From assembly GCA_902492235.1 (NCBI GenBank), contig CABUKS010000006.1, positions 1 through 64,000 of the forward strand: a DNA stretch of 64,000 nt. The letters are read 5' to 3'. Positions 8,013 to 17,342 of the stretch are shown here, piece by piece. Made by a program: the position numbers and the translations under genes. The notes under the pieces are model-generated. The model saw nothing but the letters and a program-made list of their open reading frames with translations. It searched no databases and was not told the origin of the DNA. Source of the DNA: an uncultured Collinsella sp. Its GTDB lineage: Bacteria; Actinomycetota; Coriobacteriia; Coriobacteriales; Coriobacteriaceae. The number at the start of each line of letters is the position of its first letter. Positions within the stretch are counted from its first letter, which is position 1.

Positions 8013-9455
8013 ATGGACCAGACCGTACCCGCATACGCCGCCGAGGTGGCCGATTACGGGCGCAGCCGCGACCCCGAGCCGGGTGATGGCGCGCTCGTTA
8101 AGAACGTGCGTCCCGAGTCGCCCGCATGGGATGTGGGTATCGAGCCGGGCATGCGCGTGCTCACGGTCAACGGCGAGCAGCTGACCGATATGATCGTGTG
8201 GCTCTGGGAAGCAGACGACGACACCGTCGACCTCGAGGTTCTCGACCCGCGCGACAACACCGTCACCTCCGTCGAGCTCGACCGCTTTCCCGGCGAGGAT
8301 TGGGGTTTGGAGTTCGATGGCCCCATCTTCGACGGCATGCGTACCTGCGTAAACGCCTGCGTGTTCTGCTTTATGACCATGTTGCCCAAGGGCGGCCGCT
8401 CCACGCTCTATATTCGCGACGACGACTACCGCCTGAGCTTTTTGCAGGGCAACTTCGTCACGCTCACGAACCTCACTGACGAGGACGTGCAAAACGTCAT
8501 CCAACGCAACATGAGCCCTATGAACGTGTCGGTCCATGCCGTGAGCCCCGACGTCCGCCGTCGTATGATGGGCCGCAACGCCCAGCGCGGCATGGACGTA
8601 CTCGAGACCATCATGGCCGCCGGCATCGAGATTCACGCGCAGATCGTGTTGTGCCCCGGCATGAACGACGGCGAGGAGCTAGAAAAGACCCTGCGCTTTT
8701 GCGAGGAGCACGAGCAAATCACAAGCCTGGGCATTGTGCCGCTCGGTTTTACCAAGCATCAGAACCGCTTTAGCTGGTCATACAGCGACAAGCCCGAACT
8801 GGCGCGCGAGACCATTGCCATGATCCGTCCCTACCAGGACCGCGCCTTCGAGCGTTTTGGCCGCCACACCTTCCAGATGAGCGACGAGTTCTACCTAGAC
8901 GCCGGCATCGATCCGCCCGAGGCGGACTTTTACGACGGCTATCCGCAGTACTACGACGGTATCGGCATGATCCGCTCATACCTAGACGAGACGGACGATG
9001 TGCTTGCCGCCGATGCCGAGAGACTGGCCCGCGTCCGCGAGGCCATCGCCGCTCGCAGCCAGCACCTGCTGTGCCTCTCGGGCGCCAGCGCACGCGACAC
9101 CGTGGCACGTTTCGTGGAATCGCCGCAGGGGCTCGCCGGCACCGTCACGGCCATCAAGAACCGCTACTTTGGCGGCAACGTGGACGTGACCGGCCTCATC
9201 GTCGCGTGTGACATTCTGGAGCAGCTGCCCCAAGATCTGTCGGGGGTTATGCTCTTTGTGCCTAAGCTCATGTTCAACGCTGACGGCATGACGCTTGACG
9301 AGTATCATCGTGACGATTTACTCGCAAGCCTTACCAGTCGCGGCGCCGAGGTTCATGTGGTGTCGACCATGCCGCATGAGCTGCTCGATACCCTGGAGCG
9401 CATCCTTGGCATTGTGCCTGCCGACTCTAACACTTCCACTGACCCTACCCATTAA
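8013..9455 (+). CDS. DUF512 family radical SAM protein with PDZ-like N-terminus
   Basis: 480-residue protein. A PDZ-like domain covers about residues 25-95 (LVKNVRPESPAWDVGIEPGMRVLTVNGE). The radical SAM cluster motif CVNACVFC is at 112-119, followed by the DYRLSFLQGNFVTLTNL stretch typical of the family. The C-terminal DUF512 region contains the IKNRYFGGNVDVTGL signature. ATG 8013 lies 2 bp after the ispH stop. The family is widespread next to der in Actinobacteria and Clostridia, but I know of no assigned biochemical role. The neighbour suggests a link to ribosome assembly; this is inference only. Confidence 0.88.
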   Translation: MDQTVPAYAAEVADYGRSRDPEPGDGALVKNVRPESPAWDVGIEPGMRVLTVNGEQLTDMIVWLWEADDDTVDLEVLDPRDNTVTSVELDRFPGEDWGLEFDGPIFDGMRTCVNACVFCFMTMLPKGGRSTLYIRDDDYRLSFLQGNFVTLTNLTDEDVQNVIQRNMSPMNVSVHAVSPDVRRRMMGRNAQRGMDVLETIMAAGIEIHAQIVLCPGMNDGEELEKTLRFCEEHEQITSLGIVPLGFTKHQNRFSWSYSDKPELARETIAMIRPYQDRAFERFGRHTFQMSDEFYLDAGIDPPEADFYDGYPQYYDGIGMIRSYLDETDDVLAADAERLARVREAIAARSQHLLCLSGASARDTVARFVESPQGLAGTVTAIKNRYFGGNVDVTGLIVACDILEQLPQDLSGVMLFVPKLMFNADGMTLDEYHRDDLLASLTSRGAEVHVVSTMPHELLDTLERILGIVPADSNTSTDPTH

Positions 9456-9465
9456 AGGAGAGCAG

Positions 9466-10800
9466 ATGAAACCTATCGTCGCCGTCGTCGGACGCCCCAA
9501 CGTGGGCAAGTCCACGCTCGTTAACCGCCTGGCCCAGACCTCGGACGCCATCGTCCATGAGTCTCGCGGCGTCACGCGCGACCGCTCGTACCACACGGCC
9601 GATTGGAACGGCCGTGAGTTCACCATCGTCGACACAGGCGGTATCGAGCCGCTCAAGAGCGACGACGTCTTTGCAACGTCCATCCGCGACCAGGCGCTCG
9701 CCGCCGCTGAGGAAGCCGCCGTCATCCTGTTTGTGGTCGACGGCCGCACCGGCGTCACCGAGGAGGACGAGTCGGTCGCCCGCATGCTCAAGCGCTGCGA
9801 CAAGCCGGTCTTTCTGCTGGTGAACAAGCTCGATAACCCCGATCGCGAGAACGACAGCATCTGGGAGTTCTATTCGCTCGGCATCGGTGAGCCCACGCCG
9901 CTCTCGGCCCTACACGGTCATGGCACGGGCGACCTGCTCGACGATATCGTGGCCCTGCTTCCGGAGGAAGAGGACGAGGTCGCCGATGAGTTCCCCGACG
10001 CGCTGAACGTTGCCATCATCGGCCGCCCCAATGCCGGTAAGTCGTCGTTGTTCAACCGCATCTTGGGCGCCGACCGCTCCATCGTCTCGAACATCGCCGG
10101 CACGACGCGCGACGCCATCGACACCGTCGTGGAGCGCAACGGCAAGCACTACCGCATGGTCGACACTGCGGGCATTCGCAAGAAGAGCACCGTGTACGAG
10201 AACATCGAGTACTACTCCATGGTCCGCGGCCTGCGCGCCATCGATCGCGCCGACGTGGCGCTGCTCGTCGTCGACGCCTCCGTGGGCGTCACCGAGCAGG
10301 ACCAGAAGGTCATGGGCTTGGCCATCGAGCGCGGCTGTGCCATCGTTGTGCTGCTCAACAAGTGGGATCTGCTCGACGATGACCGCAAGCGCGAGGCCTG
10401 CATGGAGACCATCGACCGCCGTCTGGGCGTCATGGCTCCCTGGGCCCAGTACCTGCGCATCTCTGCCCTGACCGGCCGCAGCGTCGAGAAGATCTGGGCG
10501 ATGGTCGACGCGGCCGAGAAGACGCGCTCGCAAAAGATCAGCACCTCGCGCCTCAACACGTTCCTCACCGACCTGCGCGAGTTCGGTCATACCGTGGTGG
10601 ACGGAAAGCGCCGCCTGCGCATGCACTACGTGACCCAGACGGGCGTCAACCCGCCGACGTTCACGTTCTTCGTCAACCACAGCGACTTGGTCAACGACAC
10701 CTACCAGCGCTACGTGGAGAACCGCATGCGCTCGACCTTCGACTTTGCCGGCACGCCCATTCGACTCTTCTTTAGGAAGAAGGAGCAAAAGGATGCATAA
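9466..10800 (+). CDS. der: Ribosome biogenesis GTPase Der (EngA)
   Basis: 444-residue double GTPase needed for 50S subunit assembly. The first P-loop GRPNVGKST is near residues 9-17, the second GRPNAGKSS near 186-194. Both DTAGI/DTGGI G3 motifs and the NKLD and NKWD G4 motifs are present, and a KH-like C-terminal domain follows. ATG 9466 has AAAGGAG upstream; the longer open frame from 9295 lies inside the DUF512 gene. plsY starts 8 bp before its end. Confidence 0.96.
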   Translation: MKPIVAVVGRPNVGKSTLVNRLAQTSDAIVHESRGVTRDRSYHTADWNGREFTIVDTGGIEPLKSDDVFATSIRDQALAAAEEAAVILFVVDGRTGVTEEDESVARMLKRCDKPVFLLVNKLDNPDRENDSIWEFYSLGIGEPTPLSALHGHGTGDLLDDIVALLPEEEDEVADEFPDALNVAIIGRPNAGKSSLFNRILGADRSIVSNIAGTTRDAIDTVVERNGKHYRMVDTAGIRKKSTVYENIEYYSMVRGLRAIDRADVALLVVDASVGVTEQDQKVMGLAIERGCAIVVLLNKWDLLDDDRKREACMETIDRRLGVMAPWAQYLRISALTGRSVEKIWAMVDAAEKTRSQKISTSRLNTFLTDLREFGHTVVDGKRRLRMHYVTQTGVNPPTFTFFVNHSDLVNDTYQRYVENRMRSTFDFAGTPIRLFFRKKEQKDA

Positions 10801-11476
10801 TCCGATTCTGCTGACCGCCATCTGCGCCGTGGTCTCGTTCTTTATCGGAGCGATTCCGTTTGGCCTGATCCTGGGCCGCGTGTTCAACCACACCGACATT
10901 CGCAAGGCGGGCTCCGGCAACATCGGCACCACCAACGCGCTGCGTGTGGCCGGCCCCAAGGTGGCCGCGCTCACGCTGCTGCTCGACTGCCTTAAGGGCG
11001 CCATCTGCGTTGTCATCGCCCGTCCGCTCATCGCGAGCGTGGGCTATGGGTTTCCGCCGAACATTATGGCGCCCGGAGCCCCCGGCGACTGGATGCTCGG
11101 TGTCATCTGCCTAGCGGCAGTGTGGGGCCATATCTTCTCGCCTTACCTTAACTTCCACGGCGGCAAGGGTATCGCCGTTGGTCTGGGCGTCATCCTCGCC
11201 TGGTATTGGCCCATTGGCCTGTCGCTGCTGGGCATGTTTATCGTGGCCGTCGCCATCACCAAGTTTGTGTCGGTGGGCTCGCTTGCCGCGGCCATCGGTC
11301 TTCCCATCGCTGCTTGCGCGGTCTTTCCGTACAGCAGCCTGGGACTTAAGTTTTGCATGGCGATAATCGGCATCACCGTGGTGTGGGCCCATCGCGCGAA
11401 CATCAAAAAGCTCATGACCGGTAAGGAGTCCAAGCTCTCGTTTACCAAGCGCGTCACCGAGCCCGACGATAAGTAG
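10793..11476 (+). CDS. plsY: Acyl-phosphate:glycerol-3-phosphate acyltransferase PlsY
   Basis: 227-residue integral membrane enzyme that adds the first acyl chain to glycerol 3-phosphate using acyl phosphate. Motif 1 (RKAGSGNIGTTNALR) is near residues 37-51, HGGKGIAVGLG near 121-131, and the third conserved region lies towards the C-terminus. About five membrane helices are visible. The ATG is inside the end of der (8-bp overlap), and gpsA, which makes its acceptor, follows directly. Confidence 0.95.
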   Translation: MHNPILLTAICAVVSFFIGAIPFGLILGRVFNHTDIRKAGSGNIGTTNALRVAGPKVAALTLLLDCLKGAICVVIARPLIASVGYGFPPNIMAPGAPGDWMLGVICLAAVWGHIFSPYLNFHGGKGIAVGLGVILAWYWPIGLSLLGMFIVAVAITKFVSVGSLAAAIGLPIAACAVFPYSSLGLKFCMAIIGITVVWAHRANIKKLMTGKESKLSFTKRVTEPDDK

Positions 11477-11485
11477 GAGAGAGTC

Positions 11486-12493
11486 ATGAATGTTGCGCTG
11501 ATTGGCTCTGGCTCGTGGGGAACCGCCGTAGCCGGCCTTGCCGCCGCGCGAGCCGTGCGCGTAACCATGTGGGCCCATAGCGAGCAGACGGCCGCCGGCA
11601 TTAACGGTGAGCACCGCAACCCCCGCTACCTTGTGGGCTACGAGCTGCCGGACAACGTGGTAGCAACGACCGAGCTCGCCCAGGCGCTCGACGGTGCCGA
11701 TGCGATCATCTTTGCCGTGCCCTCCACGCACTTGCGCGACGTGTGCCATCGGACAGCGCCCTTTATCGCAGCCAATACCCCGGTGCTCTGCCTCACCAAG
11801 GGCATTGAGCCCGAGTCCGGCCTGCTCATGAGCGAGGTCATCGCCAGCGAGATCGGCAACGAGGCGCGCGTGGCGGCCCTCTCGGGCCCCAACCATGCCG
11901 AGGAGATTTGCCGCGGCGGGCTCTCTGCCGCCGTCATCGCCAGCGAAGATCCACAGATAGGGGAGACCTTTAAGGACCTACTCCTGTCCACGGCCTTCCG
12001 CATCTACCTGTCGCAGGACATGACCGGCGTCGAGGTATGCGGCGCCATGAAAAATGTCATCGCGATCGTATGTGGCATCTCCGCCGGCACCGGTGCGGGC
12101 GACAACACGCTTGCCCTCATCATGACGCGCGGCCTGGCAGAGATCAGCCGTCTGGTGCACGCCCGCGGCGGTCAAGCTATGACCTGCATGGGACTTGCCG
12201 GCATGGGCGACCTCATTGCCACCTGCACCTCGGAGCATTCGCGCAACCGCACCTTTGGCTACGAGTTTGCCCACGGCGTGTCGCTCGACGAGTATCAGAC
12301 GCGCACGCATATGGTGGTCGAGGGCGCCGTCGCGGCCCGCAGCGTCAGCGAGCTTGCCCGTTCACTGGGCGTAGACATTCCGCTCACCTTTGCCGTGGAA
12401 CAAACGCTCTACAACGGTGTTACTTTGGATAGGGCGCTCGAGATTCTTACTGACCGCGTCCCTTCTCAAGAGTTCTACGGACTCACCGACTAG
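11486..12493 (+). CDS. gpsA: NAD(P)-dependent glycerol-3-phosphate dehydrogenase
   Basis: 335-residue enzyme reducing dihydroxyacetone phosphate to sn-glycerol 3-phosphate for phospholipid synthesis. The Rossmann motif GSGSWGTA is near residues 7-14. The catalytic and substrate stretch includes GAMKNVIAIVCGI near 190 and GLAGMGDLIATC near 235. The end of the protein (VPSQEFYGL) is family-like. GAGAG precedes the ATG. It forms a functional pair with plsY upstream. Confidence 0.95.
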   Translation: MNVALIGSGSWGTAVAGLAAARAVRVTMWAHSEQTAAGINGEHRNPRYLVGYELPDNVVATTELAQALDGADAIIFAVPSTHLRDVCHRTAPFIAANTPVLCLTKGIEPESGLLMSEVIASEIGNEARVAALSGPNHAEEICRGGLSAAVIASEDPQIGETFKDLLLSTAFRIYLSQDMTGVEVCGAMKNVIAIVCGISAGTGAGDNTLALIMTRGLAEISRLVHARGGQAMTCMGLAGMGDLIATCTSEHSRNRTFGYEFAHGVSLDEYQTRTHMVVEGAVAARSVSELARSLGVDIPLTFAVEQTLYNGVTLDRALEILTDRVPSQEFYGLTD

Positions 12494-12511
12494 CGCAGAA
12501 AGGCTTCTACC

Positions 12512-13183
12512 ATGGGTTCCATCAAAATCGCTCCGTCTGTCCTTTCGGCCGACATGGCCAACCTCAAGGGCGAACTCGACAAGATCGCCGGCGCCGACTA
12601 CGTGCACTTCGACGTTATGGACGGTCACTTTACCGGCAACCTCACCTTTGGCGTTGACATCCTTAAGGCCGTCAAGCGCTCCACCGATGTACCGGTCGAC
12701 GCGCACCTGATGGTGTCGAACCCCGACGAGACCGTTGATTGGTATGCCGACGCCGGTGCCGACATGATCACCGTGCACTACGAAGCTTCCACGCACCTGC
12801 ACCGCACGCTCACCCATCTGCAGCAGCGCGGCGTCAAGGCTGGAGTGGTGCTCAACCCCGCCACCCCCGTGTGCGTACTCGAGAGCATCATCGACGTCGT
12901 CGATATGGTGCTGCTGATGAGCGTGAACCCGGGCTTTGGCGGTCAGAGCTTTATCCCGGGCACCATCGCTAAGCTCCACGAGCTCAAGGCCATGTGCGAG
13001 CGTCACGGCGTTTCGCCCCTCATCGAGGTCGACGGTGGCATTTCTTCCAAGAACATTGCCGAGGTCGTCAAGGCCGGCGCCAACGTGCTCGTGGCCGGTT
13101 CTGCCGTATTTAAGTCCGAAGATCCCGCTGCCGAGGTTGCGCTGCTGCAGAAGCTGGGCAACGAGGCCGCACAGGAGGCATAA
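12512..13183 (+). CDS. rpe: Ribulose-phosphate 3-epimerase
   Basis: 223-residue TIM-barrel enzyme interconverting ribulose 5-phosphate and xylulose 5-phosphate in the pentose phosphate pathway. Diagnostic stretches are IAPSVLSADMANL at the start, HFDVMDGHF with the metal ligands near 30-40, DAHLMV near 65-70, VNPGFGGQSFIP near 140-150, and IEVDGGI near 172-178. AGAAAGG lies upstream. It is followed by a cysteine desulfurase gene 6 bp later. Confidence 0.95.
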   Translation: MGSIKIAPSVLSADMANLKGELDKIAGADYVHFDVMDGHFTGNLTFGVDILKAVKRSTDVPVDAHLMVSNPDETVDWYADAGADMITVHYEASTHLHRTLTHLQQRGVKAGVVLNPATPVCVLESIIDVVDMVLLMSVNPGFGGQSFIPGTIAKLHELKAMCERHGVSPLIEVDGGISSKNIAEVVKAGANVLVAGSAVFKSEDPAAEVALLQKLGNEAAQEA

Positions 13184-13189
13184 ACCCTT

Positions 13190-14368
13190 ATGACCGCAGG
13201 TCAAAACCGCATACCCGTGAATCTTGACTATGCCGCCTCGACGCCCATGCGTGCCGAGGCGCTCTTTGCGCAGCGCGAGTACGACGACAGCGAGCTTGCC
13301 GGCGTCAACCCCAACTCGCTGCACTCGCTCGGCCGCAAGGCCGCCGCGCGCCTGGAGGTTGCCCGTCGCGAGATCGCCCATAGCTTTGGCGCACGCGTCC
13401 GCCCGTCCGAGATTGTTCTGACCAACGGCGGCACCGAAGCCAACCAGCTGGCGCTGCTCGGTCTTGCCGAGGGCGCTCGTCAGCGCGATCGCAAGCGCGA
13501 TCGTGTAATCGTTTCGGCCATCGAGCACGATTCGATTCTGGACAACCTGCCGCTGCTGCGTGCCGCCGGCTTTACCGTCGACCTGGTGCAGCCCTGCCGC
13601 GCGGGCTACATTGAGCCTGCCACGCTGAGCGACTTGCTGAGCGACGACGTGTCGCTCGTGAGCATTATGGTCGCCAACAACGAGACCGGCGTGGTGCAGC
13701 CCATCCGCGAGCTTGCCTCGGCCGCTCATACCGTGGGCGCAGTGTTCCACACCGATGCTATCCAGGGCTATCTGCACATTCCACTCGATGTCACCGAGCT
13801 GGGCGTCGATGCTATGTCCGTCGCGGCCCACAAAATTGGCGGTCCTGTGGCATCCGGCGCGCTCTACGTTAAGACCCGCACGCCACTGCGCCCCCGCATC
13901 TTTGGCGGCGGACAGGAAGCCGGACGTCGCGCCGGCACGCAGGACCTGCGCACGCAGCTAGCCTTTGCCGCTGCTGCCCGCACGCTGGTGCCCCAAGTGG
14001 CTCAGGAGCGCGAAAAGCTGCAAGCCCTTTCCGACAAACTCTACGCCACGCTTACGGCCCATCCACGCATTCATGCCACCATGGGCGACTACGAGCAGGT
14101 CGACCGTCTGCCGGGTATGGTTTCGATCTACGTCGACGGCATGGACTCCGAGGAGCTCATCGTCAAGCTCGACGCCGCCGGCTTTGAGGTTTCGGCCGGC
14201 TCTGCCTGCTCGAGCGGCAGCATGGACCCGAGCCACGTTTTGAGCGCGATGGGCATCGGTCGCAAGCAGGCATTGGGAGCACTGCGCATTTCCTTTGATG
14301 ACCGCGTGAATCCGAGCGATCTGGACGAGTTCGCCCGGACGCTGCTCTCGATCGTGGGTGCCGCATGA
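13190..14368 (+). CDS. Cysteine desulfurase (NifS/IscS-like, class V aminotransferase)
   Basis: 392-residue PLP enzyme removing sulfur from cysteine as a protein-bound persulfide. The PLP lysine lies in VAAHKIGGP near residue 212, and the reactive cysteine in SAGSACSSGS at 340. The N-terminus (NLDYAASTPM) and NNETGVVQP are typical. The group IscS/NifS type is supported by the short active-site loop with SSGS. No iscU or tRNA thiolase gene is adjacent in the window, so the sulfur acceptor (Fe-S clusters or tRNA) is undetermined. The NIF3 gene overlaps its end by 4 bp. Confidence 0.9.
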   Translation: MTAGQNRIPVNLDYAASTPMRAEALFAQREYDDSELAGVNPNSLHSLGRKAAARLEVARREIAHSFGARVRPSEIVLTNGGTEANQLALLGLAEGARQRDRKRDRVIVSAIEHDSILDNLPLLRAAGFTVDLVQPCRAGYIEPATLSDLLSDDVSLVSIMVANNETGVVQPIRELASAAHTVGAVFHTDAIQGYLHIPLDVTELGVDAMSVAAHKIGGPVASGALYVKTRTPLRPRIFGGGQEAGRRAGTQDLRTQLAFAAAARTLVPQVAQEREKLQALSDKLYATLTAHPRIHATMGDYEQVDRLPGMVSIYVDGMDSEELIVKLDAAGFEVSAGSACSSGSMDPSHVLSAMGIGRKQALGALRISFDDRVNPSDLDEFARTLLSIVGAA

Positions 14369-15174
14369 TCGTCGCCGAGCTTGAGCGCGCGCTGCTGGCA
14401 CGCTATCCCAAGGCGGACGCCGAGGGCTGGGATCACGTAGGACTCTCCGTTGGCGATCCGGCCGCGGAGATCACCGGCGTTGCCTGCGCACTCGATGCGA
14501 CCGTGGCTAACGTTCGCCGCGCCCAAGAAGCCGGCGCCAACGTGCTGCTGACGCATCATCCCATATACATCAAGGCACCCGAGGCCTTTTGTCCGGCGGA
14601 TGCCACACGACCCCAGTGCAGCGCGGCCCTCTACGAGGCTGCCCGCTGCGGCGTGAGCATTATTTCGCTCCACACCAATCTGGACCGCTCGCACGAGGCG
14701 CGTGCCTGCCTAAGTGAGCAGCTGGACGCCGTGCCCGTGAGCTCGCTGGAGCACGTAGACGACCCCGAGTCGACCGGCCTTGGCGCGCTTGCGACGCTCA
14801 ACGACCCGTGCACGCTGCGCGATCTTGCCGCCCGTGCTGCCACGGCCTTCGGAAGCGACCCGCGTGTATGGGGCGATGCCGAGCGCTCGTGCCGCACCGT
14901 CGCCATTCTGGGCGGCTCCCTCGGTGACTTTGGCGAACTTGCCATCGCCGCCGGTGCGGATGTTGTCGTGACGGGCGAGGCAGGCTATCACGTGGCGCAG
15001 GACCTTGCCTTGCGTGGGCTACCGGTGATCTTGCTCGGCCACGACCGCTCCGAGGAGCCGTTCGTTGATATATTGATGAACTCTGCAGTTGACGCCGGGG
15101 TCGACCCCCGTCATGCGATTAAAATACTGAACCCTTGCCAATGGTGGACTGTGACAAAAGGAGAGAACTTATGA
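14365..15174 (+). CDS. NIF3-like (DUF34) metal-binding protein
   Basis: 269-residue protein of the Nif3/YbgI/YqfO family. The metal ligands fit VLLTHHPIY near residues 52-60, SLHTNLD near 95-101 and the C-terminal GHDRSEEPF near 231-239. It lacks the central PII-like insertion of YqfO, so it is the short form. Members bind dinuclear metals; a GTP cyclohydrolase role has been suggested for some, but the physiological function is unsettled. It overlaps the desulfurase gene (ATGA) and the next gene (ATGA), so translational coupling is likely. Confidence 0.85.
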   Translation: MIVAELERALLARYPKADAEGWDHVGLSVGDPAAEITGVACALDATVANVRRAQEAGANVLLTHHPIYIKAPEAFCPADATRPQCSAALYEAARCGVSIISLHTNLDRSHEARACLSEQLDAVPVSSLEHVDDPESTGLGALATLNDPCTLRDLAARAATAFGSDPRVWGDAERSCRTVAILGGSLGDFGELAIAAGADVVVTGEAGYHVAQDLALRGLPVILLGHDRSEEPFVDILMNSAVDAGVDPRHAIKILNPCQWWTVTKGENL

Positions 15175-15890
15175 GCGCCGGCGCTACGCTACTCAAGCTG
15201 CAACAGATCGATTTGGAGCTCGCCCGCAACAAGAGTGAACTTGCCAATATGCCGGAGCTCAAGGAGCTCGCTTCCAAGCGCAAGACCTATGTGAAGCTCA
15301 AGTCCGAGATGACCAAGCTCTACGCCCAGCGCAAGGATCTGGACATTGAGCTCGACGATCTCAATACCACCGAGATTCAGACCAACAACGCCATCGAGGC
15401 TGCCAAGAAGCGCCACGTCGACGGCTCCGACTACCGCGAGGTTCAGGACCTGGAAAACGAGCTCGCCACCCTGGCCAAGCGTCTGGACAAGATTGAACAC
15501 ACCCGCAAGGACGTCGTTGTCGCCCATAAGGAGGCGCTCGACCGCGAGGCCCGCGCGCAGGCAATCATCGCCAAGTTCGAGGAGGGCGTGAAGGCCGATA
15601 CCAAGGCCGCCCGCGCCAAGGCTGCCGACCTGCAGGCTCAGATTGACGCCGCCGCTAAGGAGCGCACCGCGCTTGCTGCCACGCTGCCGGCCGACGTTCT
15701 CACCGACTACGAGCGTCTGCTCAAGCAGTTCCGTGGCCTGGCCGTCGAGACCATCCAGGGCAACATCCCCACGGTCTGCCACACCGCGCTGCAGGCATCG
15801 TCCATGAGCGACCTCAACCACGACGGTAGGTCAATTACGCACTGCCCGTACTGCCACCGCCTCCTGGTGCTCCCGAGCAAGGAAGCTTAA
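15171..15890 (+). CDS. Coiled-coil zinc-ribbon protein (DUF164/C4-type family)
   Basis: 239-residue protein with a long charged coiled coil (about residues 5-175) and a C-terminal zinc-ribbon-like end. It pairs with NIF3 genes in most Gram-positive bacteria and is thought to bind nucleic acid, without a settled function. The second knuckle CPYCHRLL is intact, but the first reads IPTVCHTAL, with proline where the first cysteine is usually found. Zinc may be bound with three cysteines and a histidine, or not at all. ATG 15171 overlaps the NIF3 stop; GGAGAG is upstream. Confidence 0.8.
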   Translation: MSAGATLLKLQQIDLELARNKSELANMPELKELASKRKTYVKLKSEMTKLYAQRKDLDIELDDLNTTEIQTNNAIEAAKKRHVDGSDYREVQDLENELATLAKRLDKIEHTRKDVVVAHKEALDREARAQAIIAKFEEGVKADTKAARAKAADLQAQIDAAAKERTALAATLPADVLTDYERLLKQFRGLAVETIQGNIPTVCHTALQASSMSDLNHDGRSITHCPYCHRLLVLPSKEA

Positions 15891-15893
15891 ACG

Positions 15894-17105
15894 ATGGCGG
15901 CACCCATCAATTCAATGCAACTTGAGGGAAATACGATCCTGCTGGGCATTACCGGCGGGATCGCCGCCTATAAGTCGTGCAATATCGTGCGCCTGCTGCA
16001 AAAGCGCGGCGCGCGCGTCAAGGTCGTTATGAGCGAGCATGCCACCGAGTTTGTGGGGCCGCTTACCTTCCGCGCACTCACCAATGAGCCGGTCGCGGTG
16101 GGCCTATTCGACGATCCCTCCGACCCCATCCACCACATTTCGCTGGCGCAGGAGCCCGATCTGGTGGTCGTGGCGCCCGCGACGGCCAATATCATCGCCA
16201 AGATGGCCAACGGCGTCGCCGATGACCTCATCTCCACCACGCTGCTTGCGACGCCGCGACCCATCGTGATCGCACCCGCTATGAACAACGGCATGTGGAA
16301 GGCGCCGGCGACGCAGGCCAACATGGCCACGCTGCGCGAGCGCGATGTCCATGTGGTGGGTCCGGGCAGCGGCTACCTTGCCTGCGGCGACGTGGACACG
16401 GGACGCATGAGCGAGCCCGAGGACATCGTAGAGGCTGTCTGTGAGGTGCTCAACCCCGCGCCACAGGACCTGGCGGGTAAGCGCATCGTAATTACCGCCG
16501 GTCCCACGCACGAGCCGATCGACCCCGTGCGATTCATTGGCAACCGCTCTTCGGGCAAGATGGGCATCGCCCTGGCGGGGGAGGCCGCACGCCGCGGCGC
16601 TGCGGTCACGCTCGTGTTGGGACCGACATCACTCGATGTGCCCTGCGGCGTGGAGTGCGTGCGCGTGCAGACCGCCGCAGAGATGCTCCAGGCGGCCCTG
16701 AGCGCCTTCCAGACGGCCGATGCGGCAATTTGTGCGGCCGCCGTCGCCGACTACACCCCCGCGGCCCCTGCGGACCATAAGCTCAAAAAGGCCAACGAGC
16801 GCCTGGATCGCATCGAACTGGTCGAGACGGTCGATATTTTGGCCGAGCTCTCGCGCCAGAAGGGCGAGCGATGCGTGATCGGATTTGCGGCCGAGACCGA
16901 TAACGTTGTCGAGTACGCAGAGCGCAAATTGGCCCGCAAGGGGTGCGATGTAATAATCGCCAACGATGTCTCACGCACCGATTCGGGCTTTGGGACCGAC
17001 ACCAACAAGGCCTGGATTGTGAGCACAACGGGTACGCAAGAACTTCCCGTACTAACAAAACCCCAGCTCGCAGATACAATTTTGGACTTGCTTCAAAAAT
17101 TGTAA
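15894..17105 (+). CDS. coaBC: Bifunctional phosphopantothenoylcysteine decarboxylase/phosphopantothenate-cysteine ligase
   Basis: 403-residue two-domain enzyme of coenzyme A synthesis. The N-terminal flavin decarboxylase CoaC has GITGGIAAYKS near 19-29, PAMNNGMW near 128-135 and the LACGDVDTGRM flap cysteine near 160-170. The C-terminal ligase CoaB has ITAGPTHEPIDPVRFIGN near 200-217 and the conserved AAVADYTP and KLKK stretches near 283-300. Length and domain order are normal. It is the last gene of the 17-kb + strand run. Confidence 0.95.
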   Translation: MAAPINSMQLEGNTILLGITGGIAAYKSCNIVRLLQKRGARVKVVMSEHATEFVGPLTFRALTNEPVAVGLFDDPSDPIHHISLAQEPDLVVVAPATANIIAKMANGVADDLISTTLLATPRPIVIAPAMNNGMWKAPATQANMATLRERDVHVVGPGSGYLACGDVDTGRMSEPEDIVEAVCEVLNPAPQDLAGKRIVITAGPTHEPIDPVRFIGNRSSGKMGIALAGEAARRGAAVTLVLGPTSLDVPCGVECVRVQTAAEMLQAALSAFQTADAAICAAAVADYTPAAPADHKLKKANERLDRIELVETVDILAELSRQKGERCVIGFAAETDNVVEYAERKLARKGCDVIIANDVSRTDSGFGTDTNKAWIVSTTGTQELPVLTKPQLADTILDLLQKL

Positions 17106-17113
17106 AAAAGTTC

Positions 17114-17143
17114 TTGCACAAGTCTAAAGTTTCGGGTTAATAT
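17114..17143 (+). promoter_or_regulatory. Predicted promoter of tRNA-Pro
   Basis: TTGCAC at 17114-17119 and TAATAT at 17138-17143 with an 18-bp spacer, about 43 bp upstream of the tRNA. Good match to vegetative promoters; transcription start not shown. Confidence 0.6.
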
Positions 17144-17185
17144 ACTCCCTGTTGCGAGCGAGAGCAGAGCAACAAACAAAAGCTT

Positions 17186-17262
<77 letters not shown>

Positions 17263-17270
17263 GAAGTTTG

Positions 17271-17303
17271 CAGGTCAGGCACCTAGTGCCTGACCTTTTT
17301 TTA
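17271..17303 (+). terminator. Intrinsic terminator of tRNA-Pro
   Basis: Stem AGGTCAGGCA/TGCCTGACCT with a short CCTAG loop, followed by a run of seven T. Placed 8 bp after the tRNA. Confidence 0.85.
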
Positions 17304-17342
17304 TGCTGGGTCACCAGATGGGTCACGAATGGGTCACCGGCT
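17304..17342. repeat. Three GGGTCAC repeats after the tRNA terminator
   Basis: GGGTCAC occurs three times within about 35 bp (first copy near 17309) just before the truncated GGCT-fold gene. It may be a remnant of an integration event next to the tRNA; no integrase gene is visible. Confidence 0.4.

Noticed and set aside
9295..9465. Earlier start for der
   Set aside because: The added 57 codons lie inside the DUF512 gene in another frame and are not Der-like; ATG 9466 has a good ribosome site and the exact Der N-terminus.
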